Of a DNA stretch of 64,000 bases, positions 8,126 through 16,867 are shown piece after piece. Below the pieces are notes generated by a model. The model was not told the DNA's origin. It made no database searches and saw only the letters and a program-made list of their open reading frames with translations. The stretch spans positions 90,119 to 154,118 of the forward strand of contig NZ_QKVM01000006.1 in assembly GCF_003231305.1 (NCBI RefSeq), in the 5' to 3' direction. How positions within the stretch are numbered: the first letter of the stretch is position 1; every line of letters begins with the position of its first letter. A program made the translations under genes and the position numbers. The DNA comes from Pseudomonas sichuanensis. Its GTDB lineage: Bacteria; Pseudomonadota; Gammaproteobacteria; Pseudomonadales; Pseudomonadaceae.

Positions 8126-9355
8126 ATGAACAAGACGATCTGGTACGTCACCAAGTACTTTTCACCCAAGACCGCCACCAGCCCCGGAGGACGGGGCTGG
8201 TTCCTGGTGGATGAGATGAGGCGGGCCGGTTATCAGGTCGTCGTCGTCAGCTCGGATTCCAACAACCTGGTGGACCTTCCGGTGCTGCACGACCGGGTTA
8301 CGGTAGAGGTTACCGACGGGGTCAAGCTTGTCTGGCTGAAAACCATGAAGTATTCGGTGGCCAAGTCCGCGCGCAGGATCCTCAGCTGGTTCCACTTCGA
8401 GTGGAACCTGTTCTGGCTGAACAAGCGCGAGCTGGAACGCCCTGATGTGGTGATCATTTCCAGCCTGTCGTTGCTGACCATCGTCAACGGCCTGCTGCTC
8501 AAGCTCAAGTACAAGTGCCGCCTGGTATTCGAGGTGCGCGATATCTGGCCACTGACCATCGTCGAAGAGGGTGGTTTCAGCAACGGCAACCTGTTCGTCA
8601 GGGGGTTGTCGTGGCTGGAGCGGCTCGCTTACCGAAAGTCCGATGCCATCGTCGGTACCATGCCCAACCTCGCCGCCCATGTGCGCAATGAGCTTGGCCG
8701 CGACCGGCCGGTATTCTGCGTGCCGATGGGCGTGAGCCAGGAACACCTGAGCGATGTCGCCGAACTGCCGCCGGAGTATGCCGAGAGCTACCTCTCAAGT
8801 GACAAGTTTAAGGTGGTGCATGCCGGCACCATCGGCATCACCAATGCCTTGGACGTGTTCTTCGCCGCAGCGCAAGCCATGCGCGAGCATGCCGATGTCG
8901 AGTTCGTCATCGTTGGCGACGGTGCGTTGAAGCAAAGCTACCAGCAGCAGTATGGAAGCCTGCCCAACCTGGTATTCGCGCCCAAGGTGCCGCGCAACAT
9001 GGTGCAGTCGGTGCTGGCCAAAGGCGACCTGCTGTACTTCTCGGTCCACGATTCCAAGGTGTGGGATTACGGCCAGTCGTTGAACAAGGTCATCGACTAC
9101 ATGCTGGCGGCCAAGCCGGTGGTGGCGTCGTACAACGGCTATCCGTCGATGATCGACGAGTCGGGCTGCGGCGTGTTCGTGCCTGCCAACAATGTCGATG
9201 CGGTGGTCGGCGCCGTGCTCGAAATGAAGGCCAAGAGCGAGCAGGAGCGTTCGGCGATGGGCGCGCGAGGGCGCGAATGGCTGCTGCAGAACCGTAGCTA
9301 TACCAAGTTGGCCAACGACTATCTGCAGATACTGTTTCAAGGTGACGCCAAGTGA
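8126..9355 (+). CDS. Glycosyltransferase family 4 protein (WbuB-like)
   Basis: The 409-residue GT-B protein starts TIWYVTKYFSPKTATSPGGRGWFL, the WbuB/WbpH-like beginning in which a GGR loop binds the donor. It continues with FEVRDIWPLTIVEEG near 133, where GT4 enzymes carry an R-D-x-W-P motif, and a C-terminal FVIVGDG...NLVFAPKVPR donor-binding half. Enzymes of this type often add a fucosamine-like amino sugar as second residue of the O-unit, but donor specificity is inference. The TGA overlaps the next gene's GTG (GTGA), giving translational coupling to the initiating sugar transferase, as in WbuB-PglC pairs of other O-antigen loci. Confidence 0.88.
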   Translation: MNKTIWYVTKYFSPKTATSPGGRGWFLVDEMRRAGYQVVVVSSDSNNLVDLPVLHDRVTVEVTDGVKLVWLKTMKYSVAKSARRILSWFHFEWNLFWLNKRELERPDVVIISSLSLLTIVNGLLLKLKYKCRLVFEVRDIWPLTIVEEGGFSNGNLFVRGLSWLERLAYRKSDAIVGTMPNLAAHVRNELGRDRPVFCVPMGVSQEHLSDVAELPPEYAESYLSSDKFKVVHAGTIGITNALDVFFAAAQAMREHADVEFVIVGDGALKQSYQQQYGSLPNLVFAPKVPRNMVQSVLAKGDLLYFSVHDSKVWDYGQSLNKVIDYMLAAKPVVASYNGYPSMIDESGCGVFVPANNVDAVVGAVLEMKAKSEQERSAMGARGREWLLQNRSYTKLANDYLQILFQGDAK

Positions 9356-9945
9356 AGCGGCTGGTTGATTTCGTATTGTCGTTGTTTGGCTTGATCGTGC
9401 TGTCACCGGTGATCGTGATCGTCGCCTGGTGCATTCGGCGCAAGCTCGGCTCACCGGTGATCTTTTCCCAGGTGCGCCCTGGGCTTGGGGGCAAGCCCTT
9501 CAAGATGGTGAAGTTCCGCACCATGCGCGATGCCTTCGATGCCGATGGCAACCCCTTGCCGGACTCGCAGCGCATGACTGCCTTCGGCAGCTTTTTGCGC
9601 GCCAGCAGCCTGGACGAACTGCCTGAACTGTGGAATGTGCTCAAGGGCGACATGAGCCTGGTCGGGCCGCGCCCGTTGCTGATGGAGTACCTGCCGCTTT
9701 ACAGCCCCGAGCAGTACCGTCGCCACGAGGTTCGCCCGGGGGTCAGCGGTTGGGCCCAGGTCAATGGCCGTAACGCCCTGAGCTGGGAGGACAAGTTCAA
9801 GCTGGATGTCTGGTACGTGGACAATCGCTCGATCTGGCTCGATTTCAAGATCATCTTCCTTACCTTGAAGAAGGTGGTGGTGCGCGACGGCATCAGCGCT
9901 GCGGGCGAAGCCACCATGTCCAAGTTTACCGGGAACCGATCGTGA
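9352..9945 (+). CDS. Initiating undecaprenyl-phosphate sugar transferase (PglC-like)
   Basis: The 197-residue protein is a small bacterial sugar transferase of the PglC/WcaJ C-terminal type. It has one N-terminal re-entrant membrane helix (residues about 4-27) and then the conserved blocks PFKMVKFRTM, SLDELPELWNVLKGDMSLVGPRP and RPGVSGWAQVNGRN. It should transfer a phosphosugar from a UDP-sugar to undecaprenyl phosphate, starting each repeat unit. The neighbouring PglD-, PglE- and PglF-type genes point to UDP-N,N'-diacetylbacillosamine or a close relative as donor. GTG start; both ends overlap neighbours by 4 nt (GTGA), so it is the middle of a coupled operon. Confidence 0.93.
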   Translation: MKRLVDFVLSLFGLIVLSPVIVIVAWCIRRKLGSPVIFSQVRPGLGGKPFKMVKFRTMRDAFDADGNPLPDSQRMTAFGSFLRASSLDELPELWNVLKGDMSLVGPRPLLMEYLPLYSPEQYRRHEVRPGVSGWAQVNGRNALSWEDKFKLDVWYVDNRSIWLDFKIIFLTLKKVVVRDGISAAGEATMSKFTGNRS

Positions 9946-10577
9946 GCAAGCTGGCGATCCTCGGCGCCAGTGGTCATGGCAAGGTCGTGGCCGATACGGC
10001 CGAATGCTGTGGTTGGCAGACCATCGACTTCTTCGATGATGCCTGGCCCGGGCTCAAGGCCAATGGTGCCTGGCAGGTGGTCGGTGACACAGCGGCGCTG
10101 CGCGAACGCCTGCATGAGTACGACGGTGTGGCGGTGGCCATTGGCAATAACCCTGTCCGTTACAACAAGCTGCGCGAGCTCGAAGACGCCGGCGCCCGCC
10201 TGTGCAGCCTGGTGCACCCGGCCGCCACGGTCAGTCGCCACGCCCTGATCGAGCGCGGTTCGGTGGTGTTCGCCGGTGCCGTCGTCAACGCCGATGCCCG
10301 AATAGGGCTGGGTGCCATTCTCAATACCGGCTGCAGTGTTGACCATGACTGTGAGTTGGGTACGGCGGTGCACATCAGCCCGGGGGCTCGCCTGGCCGGT
10401 GGCGTCAAGGTTGGGAATTTGAGCTGGGTGGGCATCGGTGCTAGTGTTCGCCAACTTGTCCGGATCGGATCCCAGGTGACTGTCGGCGCGGGCGCGGCAG
10501 TGGTGGCTGATATCCAGGACCGGTTGACCGTCGTTGGTGTGCCTGCGCAGGCAGTTCCCCAAAAGAAGGCCACTTAG
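9942..10577 (+). CDS. Sugar O/N-acetyltransferase, NeuD/PglD family
   Basis: The 211-residue protein has the NeuD/PglD organisation. An N-terminal Rossmann-like UDP-sugar binding part begins KLAILGASGHGKVVAD, and a left-handed beta-helix of hexapeptide repeats covers residues about 90-200 (VHPAATVSRHALIERGSVVFAG onward). His126 in SVDHDCELG sits where PglD has its catalytic histidine. PglD acetylates the 4-amino group of the UDP-amino sugar made by the aminotransferase, using acetyl-CoA. With the PglE-like gene 166 nt downstream and a PglF-like dehydratase after that, the three enzymes reconstruct a bacillosamine-type pathway. The GTG start overlaps the previous stop. Confidence 0.9.
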   Translation: MSKLAILGASGHGKVVADTAECCGWQTIDFFDDAWPGLKANGAWQVVGDTAALRERLHEYDGVAVAIGNNPVRYNKLRELEDAGARLCSLVHPAATVSRHALIERGSVVFAGAVVNADARIGLGAILNTGCSVDHDCELGTAVHISPGARLAGGVKVGNLSWVGIGASVRQLVRIGSQVTVGAGAAVVADIQDRLTVVGVPAQAVPQKKAT

Positions 10578-10743
10578 CCTTAGCTCGCCGTTCTTGCCTT
10601 GCTGCCTGTAGGTCAAAGACTGCTGCTTGTCGACGTATCATGGGCCTTCTGCCTTTTCAGCCTGGCTGAAGACAACAAGATTCGATCCGGTGGCATTGGC
10701 ATGCTGCCCCTCCATTTCGACCAAATACTGAAGAGCCTCTATT

Positions 10744-11919
10744 GTGTTGAATACTCCTTTCTCCCCATGGCCTTCCTTTAGCGAAGAAGAAGCCGACGCC
10801 GTGCGCGCGGTCATCCTCTCCAACAAGGTCAACTACTGGACCGGGCAGGAATGCCGCGAGTTCGAAAAGGAATTTGCCGCATGGGCCGGCACCGATCATG
10901 CCGTTGCCCTCGCTAACGGTACGGTTGCACTAGATGTAGCGCTCAAGGCGCTGGACATCGGTGCCGGAGATGAAGTGGTAGTGACCCCGCGCACCTTCCT
11001 GGCCTCGGTCTCCTCGATCGTCAATGCCGGTGCGGTCCCGGTGTTCGCCGAAGTGGACCGGGACTCGCAGAACATTACCGCAGCGACAATCGAGGCGGTG
11101 CTGACGCCGCGAACCAAGGCAGTGATTTGTGTGCACCTGGCGGGCTGGCCCTGCGACATGGACCCGATCATGGCGCTGGCTGCCAAGCATGGCCTCAAGG
11201 TGATCGAGGACTGCGCCCAGGCCCATGGTGCCCGCTACAAAGGCCGGCCGGTGGGTTCGATTGGTCATGTGGGCGCCTGGTCGTTCTGCCAGGACAAGAT
11301 CATGACCACCGGTGGTGAAGGCGGCATGGTCACCACCAATGACCGCGAACTGTGGTCGCGGATGTGGTCGTTCAAGGACCACGGCAAAAGTTGGGAAGCG
11401 GTTTACGAGCGTCAGCATGCCCCGGGCTTCCGCTGGTTGCATGAGGGTTTCGGGACCAACTGGCGGATGCTCGAAGTGCAGGCGGTGATCGGCCGTATCC
11501 AGTTGCGGCGCATGGCCGACTGGCACGCCCGGCGCCTGGCCAATGCCCAGCAGCTCTGGGACGTGGCCGCCCGCTTGCCTGCGCTGCGTGTGCCGGCAAT
11601 GCCGGAGGGTATCCTCCATGCCGCCTACAAGTGCTATGTGTTCGTCGAACCATCGGCCCTGAAGGAAGGCTGGGACCGCGATCGCATCCTGGGCGAGATC
11701 GTGGCGCGAGGCGTTCCGGCGTTTTCCGGCTCCTGCTCCGAGGTCTACCTGGAAAAAGCCTTCGACGGTACGGGCTGGCGCCCGGAGCCGGGCTTGCCGG
11801 TTGCCAGGGAGCTCGGTGAAACCAGCCTGATGTTCCTGGTTCATCCGACATTGACCGAAGACGAGATGAATAAGACCTGCAGTACCCTGCAGGACGTTGT
11901 GCAACAAGCCAGTCGGTAA
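10744..11919 (+). CDS. PLP-dependent sugar aminotransferase, DegT/DnrJ/EryC1 family (PglE-like)
   Basis: The 391-residue protein has the DegT fold with NYWTGQECREFEKEFA near the N-terminus, ALANGTVALDVALKAL, the PLP-phosphate region VIEDCAQAHGA, and the Schiff-base lysine in SFCQDKIMTTGGEGG (Lys about 185). It would aminate C4 of a UDP-4-keto-6-deoxy sugar using glutamate. The start is a GTG with GAAGAG about 7 nt before it. The 166-nt gap upstream holds a short palindrome (10656-10670) and could contain a separate promoter, but none is clear. It fits between the acetyltransferase and the dehydratase in a 2,4-diamino sugar pathway. Confidence 0.92.
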   Translation: MLNTPFSPWPSFSEEEADAVRAVILSNKVNYWTGQECREFEKEFAAWAGTDHAVALANGTVALDVALKALDIGAGDEVVVTPRTFLASVSSIVNAGAVPVFAEVDRDSQNITAATIEAVLTPRTKAVICVHLAGWPCDMDPIMALAAKHGLKVIEDCAQAHGARYKGRPVGSIGHVGAWSFCQDKIMTTGGEGGMVTTNDRELWSRMWSFKDHGKSWEAVYERQHAPGFRWLHEGFGTNWRMLEVQAVIGRIQLRRMADWHARRLANAQQLWDVAARLPALRVPAMPEGILHAAYKCYVFVEPSALKEGWDRDRILGEIVARGVPAFSGSCSEVYLEKAFDGTGWRPEPGLPVARELGETSLMFLVHPTLTEDEMNKTCSTLQDVVQQASR

Positions 11920-11933
11920 GTGCTTCACTGCAC

Positions 11934-11995
11934 GCCGCCCGTGCAGCACGGGTGGCGGCACGATACCCCGCTGTCGGCCTGGGCCGATAGCGGGG
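11934..11995 (+). other. Two tandem hairpins between aminotransferase and dehydratase genes
   Basis: Two stem-loops lie in the 131-nt gap. The first (11934-11956) has 10-bp arms around a CAG loop with one G-U pair. The second (11966-11995) has 14-bp arms around a two-base centre with one G-U pair. Neither is followed by a T-run, so they are not ordinary intrinsic terminators. They could protect the upstream mRNA from 3' decay or set a boundary before wbpM, which in Pseudomonas is often expressed separately. Confidence 0.6.
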
Positions 11996-12050
11996 CAAGA
12001 CCGTATTACTGACCTCACATCCGCGGGAAGCGGAGGCGGGACCAACTCTG

Positions 12051-14048
12051 ATGATGGATAACTTGAGAGCAGGCCTGCTGGGCCTGCCACGTCGGTACAA
12101 GCGTGCCTTGCAGGTTGCGGTAGACCTGCTGTTGGTGTGGCTTGCGCTGTGGATGTCGTTCATCGTGCGCCTGGGCTTCGAAGAAGCCAGCGGTGCGATG
12201 GCCGACCATACCTGGCTGTTCTTGGCCGCGCCGTTGATCGCCATACCGATCTTCATCCGCTTCGGCATGTACCGGGCGGTGCTGCGTTACTTCGGCAACG
12301 ATGCGCTGATGGTCATCTTCAAGGCTGTCGGTCTTTCTGCGCTGGCGTTGGCGCTGGTGGTCTACTGGTACAGCAACCACGCCACGCTGGTGCCGCGTTC
12401 GATCGTGTTCAACTACTGGTGGTTGAGCCTGATCATGCTGGGTGGCCTGCGCCTGTTGATGCGCCAGTACTTCCTCGCCGACTGGTTCAGCACGGTGCAG
12501 CACGTGCCCTTCGCCAATCGTGATGATGGCCTGCCGCGCGTGGCCGTCTACGGTGCCGGTGCCGCGGGCAATCAGCTCGTAGCGGCGTTGCGCATGGGCC
12601 GCACGATGCGCCCGGTGGCCTTCATCGATGACGACCCGGACATCGCCGAGCGCGTGATCTCCGGCCTGCATGTGTACAAGTCTCGCAACATCCAGCGCAT
12701 GATCGAAGTGACCGGCGCTCAGGAAGTGCTCATGGCCATCCCTTCGGCGAGCCGCGCGCGGCGCCGGGAGATCCTCACTTACCTGGAAGATTTCCCCCTG
12801 CACGTGCGCAGTGTGCCGGGGCTGATGGACTTGGCCAGTGGTCGGGTCAAGGTCGATGACATTCAGGAAGTCGACATTGCCGACTTGCTGGGGCGTGATG
12901 CCGTACCGCCGCAGGAAGGGCTGCTGCAGCGCTGCATTACCGGCAAGGTGGTCATGGTGACGGGGGCGGGCGGCTCGATCGGTTCGGAGCTGTGTCGACA
13001 AATCCTGGAGCTGGGCCCCACGACCTTGCTGCTGTTCGAACACAGCGAGTTCAACCTCTACAGCATCCTTGCCGAGCTGGAACAGCGTTGCCGGCGCGAG
13101 TCGCTGCGCGTGCGCCTGCTGCCGATCCTCGGCTCGGTGCGTGACCAGGGCAAGCTGTTGCACATCATGCAGACCTGGCATGTCGAGACCGTGTATCACG
13201 CGGCGGCCTACAAGCATGTGCCGATGGTCGAACACAACATTGCCGAAGGCGTGCTGAACAATGTGATAGGTACCTTGCATGCGGCGCAGTCGGCGTTGCA
13301 GGCGGGTGTTTCCAACTTCGTGCTCATCTCTACCGACAAGGCGGTGCGCCCGACCAATGTGATGGGCAGCAGCAAGCGCCTGGCCGAGATGATCTTGCAG
13401 GGCTTGAGCCGAGAGAGCTCGGCAGTACTCTGGGGCGATGGGCACAAGATCTCGCGTATCAATGCCACGCGCTTCACCATGGTGCGCTTCGGCAATGTGC
13501 TGGGTTCGTCCGGCTCGGTCATTCCGCTGTTCCGCCAGCAGATCAAGGCCGGTGGCCCGCTTACGGTGACGCACCCGAAGATCACCCGCTACTTCATGAC
13601 CATCCCCGAGGCTGCGCAGTTGGTGATCCAGGCAGGCTCGATGGGGCAGGGCGGCGACGTGTTCGTGCTGGACATGGGCGAGCCTGTAAGGATTGCCGAA
13701 CTGGCCGAGAAGATGGTGCACCTGTCCGGGCTGAGCGTGCGCAACGAGCGCAACCCCACCGGCGACATCGCCATCGAGTTCACCGGGTTGCGACCGGGTG
13801 AAAAACTCTACGAGGAGTTGCTGATCGGTGACAACGTGGAAGCCACCGAGCACCCGATGATCATGAGCGCCAATGAAGATCATCTGGCCTGGGAGGTGCT
13901 CAAGGGGCGTCTTGACCAACTGCTGGCCGCAGTGAGCGTCGATGACTATGCCCAAGTGCGCCAACTGCTACGGGAAACGGTGAGCGGTTATGCACCCGAC
14001 GGCGAGATCGTCGACTGGATCTACCAGCAGCGTCGGCTGGAACCTTAA
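12051..14048 (+). CDS. wbpM: UDP-sugar 4,6-dehydratase, WbpM/FlaA1/PglF family
   Basis: The 665-residue protein has four N-terminal membrane helices (residues about 20-145), a CoA-binding-like Rossmann domain (AVYGAGAAGNQLV near 165) and a C-terminal SDR dehydratase domain beginning MVTGAGGSIGSELCRQ near 302. WbpM-type enzymes convert UDP-GlcNAc to a UDP-4-keto-6-deoxy sugar, and they characteristically have a Met where other SDR dehydratases have the catalytic Tyr. Here TDKAVRPTNVMGSSKR shows that M-x-x-x-K pattern. It feeds the PglE- and PglD-type enzymes upstream. In Pseudomonas wbpM closes the O-antigen locus next to a ComEA-like gene, exactly as here. Two ATG codons in tandem start the gene. 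Confidence 0.95.
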   Translation: MMDNLRAGLLGLPRRYKRALQVAVDLLLVWLALWMSFIVRLGFEEASGAMADHTWLFLAAPLIAIPIFIRFGMYRAVLRYFGNDALMVIFKAVGLSALALALVVYWYSNHATLVPRSIVFNYWWLSLIMLGGLRLLMRQYFLADWFSTVQHVPFANRDDGLPRVAVYGAGAAGNQLVAALRMGRTMRPVAFIDDDPDIAERVISGLHVYKSRNIQRMIEVTGAQEVLMAIPSASRARRREILTYLEDFPLHVRSVPGLMDLASGRVKVDDIQEVDIADLLGRDAVPPQEGLLQRCITGKVVMVTGAGGSIGSELCRQILELGPTTLLLFEHSEFNLYSILAELEQRCRRESLRVRLLPILGSVRDQGKLLHIMQTWHVETVYHAAAYKHVPMVEHNIAEGVLNNVIGTLHAAQSALQAGVSNFVLISTDKAVRPTNVMGSSKRLAEMILQGLSRESSAVLWGDGHKISRINATRFTMVRFGNVLGSSGSVIPLFRQQIKAGGPLTVTHPKITRYFMTIPEAAQLVIQAGSMGQGGDVFVLDMGEPVRIAELAEKMVHLSGLSVRNERNPTGDIAIEFTGLRPGEKLYEELLIGDNVEATEHPMIMSANEDHLAWEVLKGRLDQLLAAVSVDDYAQVRQLLRETVSGYAPDGEIVDWIYQQRRLEP

Positions 14049-14050
14049 GA

Positions 14051-14080
14051 AAAAGCCCGGCTTGATGCCGGGCTTTTCTT
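14051..14080 (+). terminator. Strong intrinsic terminator after wbpM
   Basis: An 11-bp perfect stem (AAAAGCCCGGC / GCCGGGCTTTT) with a five-base loop is followed by a T-rich tract, a few bases after the wbpM stop codon. It closes the polysaccharide locus. Confidence 0.95.
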
Positions 14081-14213
14081 TGCTTCAACGCTTTGAATTA
14101 TCTCGAAAAATACTCGCACCTTGAGCGGTTTGCCGTGGGCGGCACGGCCATCTACCGTAGCAGGGCAACCAAGGAAACGTTGCCTTTCAATCTGCCTCAA
14201 GGAGTGACTTCCC

Positions 14214-14540
14214 ATGCGTAACACTGTCCTGTCGTATCTGCTGCTCCCGCTTTTCACTTGCCTGTCCTTTTCGCTCAGCGCTGCCCCCAACAGCATGCCT
14301 GCCGAGCCGGTGCCGGCAGTGATGTCGGCCGAGCAGGCAAACAGCCGGGTAGATCTGAACACGGCCGATGCGCAAACCCTGCAAAAAGCGCTGAACGGCA
14401 TCGGTCAGGCCAAGGCTCAGGCCATCGTCGCCTACCGTGAGGCCAACGGGCCGTTCACCTCCGTGGATGAACTGCTCGAGATAAAGGGCATAGGCAAAGC
14501 GTTGCTGGAGCGCAATCGTGACAAGCTGATGGTCGAGTAA
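14214..14540 (+). CDS. ComEA-family helix-hairpin-helix DNA-binding protein
   Basis: The 108-residue protein has an N-terminal signal peptide (residues 1-22, cut after FSLSA) and a C-terminal ComEA-type pair of helix-hairpin-helix motifs. It begins RVDLNTADAQTLQKALNGIG and ends with EIKGIGKALLERNRDKL. The family binds double-stranded DNA in the periplasm, and in competent bacteria it pulls DNA across the outer membrane. Whether this Pseudomonas is competent cannot be judged here. AGGAG lies 8 nt before the ATG. It has its own promoter region after the wbpM terminator, and a weak inverted repeat (14550-14578) ends it, facing the convergent DUF2897 gene. Confidence 0.92.
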   Translation: MRNTVLSYLLLPLFTCLSFSLSAAPNSMPAEPVPAVMSAEQANSRVDLNTADAQTLQKALNGIGQAKAQAIVAYREANGPFTSVDELLEIKGIGKALLERNRDKLMVE

Positions 14541-14598
14541 AGCTGGCTGGAGCCGATCGGCACCCGGCAGGTCGGCTCTTCATGACGGCAATGCTTGT

Positions 14599-14766
14599 TC
14601 AGCGGTCTTGCGCATCCTTGGCATCCGCCTCGGCGTTGCGCTCGTGAACTTTCTTCAACTGCTCCTCGGTCAACGGCAGTTTTTTCGCCGTATCCCGCAG
14701 CATCATCAGCCCGCCAACGATCGAGCCAAGGGCAACGATGAGTATCAACCAGGCATACCAAGGCAT
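14599..14766 (-). CDS. DUF2897 family small membrane protein
   Basis: The 55-residue product (MPWYAWLILIVALGSIVGGL...) has one N-terminal membrane helix and a charged C-terminal tail (KKLPLTEEQLKKVHERNAEAD). This is the usual form of the DUF2897 family found across Pseudomonas. Function is unknown. The internal ATG is preferred over longer options because AGGAG precedes it at good spacing. It faces the ComEA-like gene tail to tail. Confidence 0.85.
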   Translation of the reverse strand: MPWYAWLILIVALGSIVGGLMMLRDTAKKLPLTEEQLKKVHERNAEADAKDAQDR

Positions 14767-14949
14767 CGGTGTTCTCCTGCAAACTGAAGATGACAGCACC
14801 TGCATGGCATTCGAACCATTGCCGTGTGCGATGGTTCAATTATAGGAGTGGCCCACTGCCAGGCCAATTCTCATGACCCGCGGCCTCCAAAGGCCATGCC
14901 ACTTCGTTTACAATGCGCGCCGTTTACGACTTGCCAAGAGACCTCGCCC

Positions 14950-15651
14950 ATGTCCGCCTGCCAGACGCCCCTGATCGTCGCCCTGGATTTCCCTACCCGT
15001 GACGCCGCCCTGAAGCTGGCTGACCAGCTCGATCCGGCGCTGTGCCGGGTCAAGGTCGGCAAGGAACTGTTCACCAGCAGCGCTTCGGGGATTGTCGAGA
15101 CCCTGTGCAGCAAGGGTTTCGAAGTGTTCCTCGACCTCAAGTTCCACGACATCCCCAACACCACGGCGATGGCGGTCAAGGCTGCAGCCGAAATGGGCGT
15201 GTGGATGGTCAACGTACACTGCTCCGGTGGCCTGCGCATGATGTCGGCCTGCCGTGAGGAACTGGCCAAGCGCAGCGGCCCGCAGCCACTGCTGATCGGC
15301 GTGACCGTGCTGACCAGCATGGAGCGTGAGGACCTGGCAGGCATTGGCCTGGATATCGAACCGCAAGAGCAGGTATTGCGCCTGGCGGCACTGGCCGAGA
15401 AGGCCGGGATGGACGGCCTGGTGTGCTCCGCGCTGGAGGCACCGGCGCTGAAGGCCGCGCACCCGTCGCTGCAACTGGTCACCCCGGGTATCCGCCCGGC
15501 GGGCAGTGCCCAGGACGATCAGCGCCGGATCCTGACCCCGCGCCAGGCGCTGGATGCAGGTTCCGACTACCTGGTGATCGGTCGCCCGATCAGCCAGGCG
15601 GCGGATCCGGCGCAGGCGCTGGCCGCTGTGGTCGCCGAAATCCGCGGCTGA
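14950..15651 (+). CDS. pyrF: Orotidine 5'-phosphate decarboxylase
   Basis: The 233-residue protein decarboxylates OMP to UMP, the last step of de novo pyrimidine synthesis in the cytoplasm. It starts [14 protein letters not shown] and carries the family active-site segment [13 protein letters not shown] (residues about 59-71, with the D-x-K-x-x-D charge network). It ends with the phosphate-binding VTPGIRP and YLVIGRPI segments. The chosen ATG gives the family's usual length and beginning. A longer in-frame start 126 nt upstream would add an unrelated N-terminus. A GC hairpin follows the stop. Confidence 0.97.
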   Translation: MSACQTPLIVALDFPTRDAALKLADQLDPALCRVKVGKELFTSSASGIVETLCSKGFEVFLDLKFHDIPNTTAMAVKAAAEMGVWMVNVHCSGGLRMMSACREELAKRSGPQPLLIGVTVLTSMEREDLAGIGLDIEPQEQVLRLAALAEKAGMDGLVCSALEAPALKAAHPSLQLVTPGIRPAGSAQDDQRRILTPRQALDAGSDYLVIGRPISQAADPAQALAAVVAEIRG

Positions 15652-15661
15652 TTCGAGCCTG

Positions 15662-15690
15662 CCGGGGCTGCCTTGCAGCCCCGGGGTTTC
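15662..15690. terminator. Hairpin between convergent pyrF and reductase gene
   Basis: A perfect 10-bp stem (CCGGGGCTGC / GCAGCCCCGG) with a three-base loop is followed by GGTTT on the plus strand. It sits between two convergent stop codons and probably ends pyrF transcription. The T-tract is short, so strength is uncertain. Confidence 0.6.
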
Positions 15691-16690
15691 AGACCTTCAA
15701 TACCAGCTTGCCGAAGTTCTCCCCGCTGAACAGCTTGAGCAGCGTCTCTGGGAAGGTTTCCAGCCCCTCGACCACATCCTCCTTGCTTTTCACCTTGCCG
15801 CTGGCCAGCCAGCCGGCCATCTCCTGTGCGGCCTTGCCGTACTCCTTGACGTAGTCCATTACCACGAAGCCTTCCATGCGCGCACGGTTGACCAGCAGCG
15901 CCAGGTAGTTGGCCGGGCCTTTGACCGCTTCCTTGTTGTTGTACTGGCTGATGGCGCCGCAGATCACCACCCGTGCCTTGAAGTTCAGGCGCGACAGCAC
16001 CGCGTCGAGAATATCGCCGCCGACGTTGTCGAAGTAGACGTCCACGCCCTTGGGGCATTCACGCTTCAGGCCCGCCAGCACGTCCTCGGCCTTGTAGTCG
16101 ATGACGCCGTCGAAGCCCAGCTCGTCCAGCAGGTACTGGCATTTCTGCGCGCCGCCGGCGATGCCGACCACGCGGCAGCCTTTGAGCTTGGCGATCTGCC
16201 CGGCAATGCTGCCCACCGCGCCTGCCGCACCGGAGATCACCACGGTGTCGCCGTCCTTGGGTTGGCCGACGTCGAGCAGGGCGAAGTAGGCGGTCATGCC
16301 GGTCATGCCCAGGGCAGAGAGGTAACGGGGCAGGGGGGCCAGCCGCGGGTCGATCTTGTGCAGGCCCTGGGGTTCGCCGGTGAAGTAGTCCTGCACGCCC
16401 AAGGCGCCGCTGACGTGGTCACCGGGCTTGTAGTCCGGGTGCTGCGAGGCAACCACTTCGCCCACGCCGAGGGCACGCATCACCTGGCCCAGGCCGACTG
16501 GCGGGATATACGACTTGCCTTCATTCATCCAGCCGCGCATGGCCGGGTCGAGGGACAAGTACAGGTTCTTCACCTGGATCTGGCCCGCGCCGGGTTCGTC
16601 AGCCGGCACCTGCTCGAAGGTAAAGTCGTCGCGGCGCACGGCGCCGACCGGACGCTTTGCCAGCAGGAAACGGCGGTTGGTCTGGGGCAT
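15689..16690 (-). CDS. NADPH-dependent medium-chain reductase (CurA-like)
   Basis: The 333-residue protein belongs to the zinc-free medium-chain dehydrogenase/reductase group that includes E. coli CurA and leukotriene B4 12-hydroxydehydrogenases. The N-terminal GroES-like part has YLSLDPAMRGWMNE, typical of this group. The Rossmann domain holds VVISGAAGAVGSIAGQIAKLKG (about 148-170) and DVYFDNVGGDILDAVLSRL. Expected reaction: NADPH reduction of alpha,beta-unsaturated ketones or aldehydes; the natural substrate is unknown. AGGAG precedes the ATG. It is divergent from the SDR gene at 16868. Confidence 0.9.
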   Translation of the reverse strand: MPQTNRRFLLAKRPVGAVRRDDFTFEQVPADEPGAGQIQVKNLYLSLDPAMRGWMNEGKSYIPPVGLGQVMRALGVGEVVASQHPDYKPGDHVSGALGVQDYFTGEPQGLHKIDPRLAPLPRYLSALGMTGMTAYFALLDVGQPKDGDTVVISGAAGAVGSIAGQIAKLKGCRVVGIAGGAQKCQYLLDELGFDGVIDYKAEDVLAGLKRECPKGVDVYFDNVGGDILDAVLSRLNFKARVVICGAISQYNNKEAVKGPANYLALLVNRARMEGFVVMDYVKEYGKAAQEMAGWLASGKVKSKEDVVEGLETFPETLLKLFSGENFGKLVLKV

Positions 16691-16867
16691 GGCGGATTCT
16701 CCTGAACAGGGTAAAAGAGGGCTGATGATCGGCTGCGATTATGTACTGCGTCACGCAAAATCACCGCAAACGATAGTAGTCCAACCGTGCCCCTGATGAT
16801 GCTGCCCAGTCGGCAGGAGGGCTGACTAGACTCAGCCTCGACTCAATTTTCCATGCAGGAGCCAGTG

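Noticed and set aside
6235..8178. Open frame of 647 codons on the minus strand over the amidotransferase gene
   Set aside because: Antisense shadow; the plus-strand gene has catalytic motifs, whereas this frame has none.
12015..13964. Open frame of 649 codons on the minus strand over wbpM
   Set aside because: Antisense shadow without motifs.
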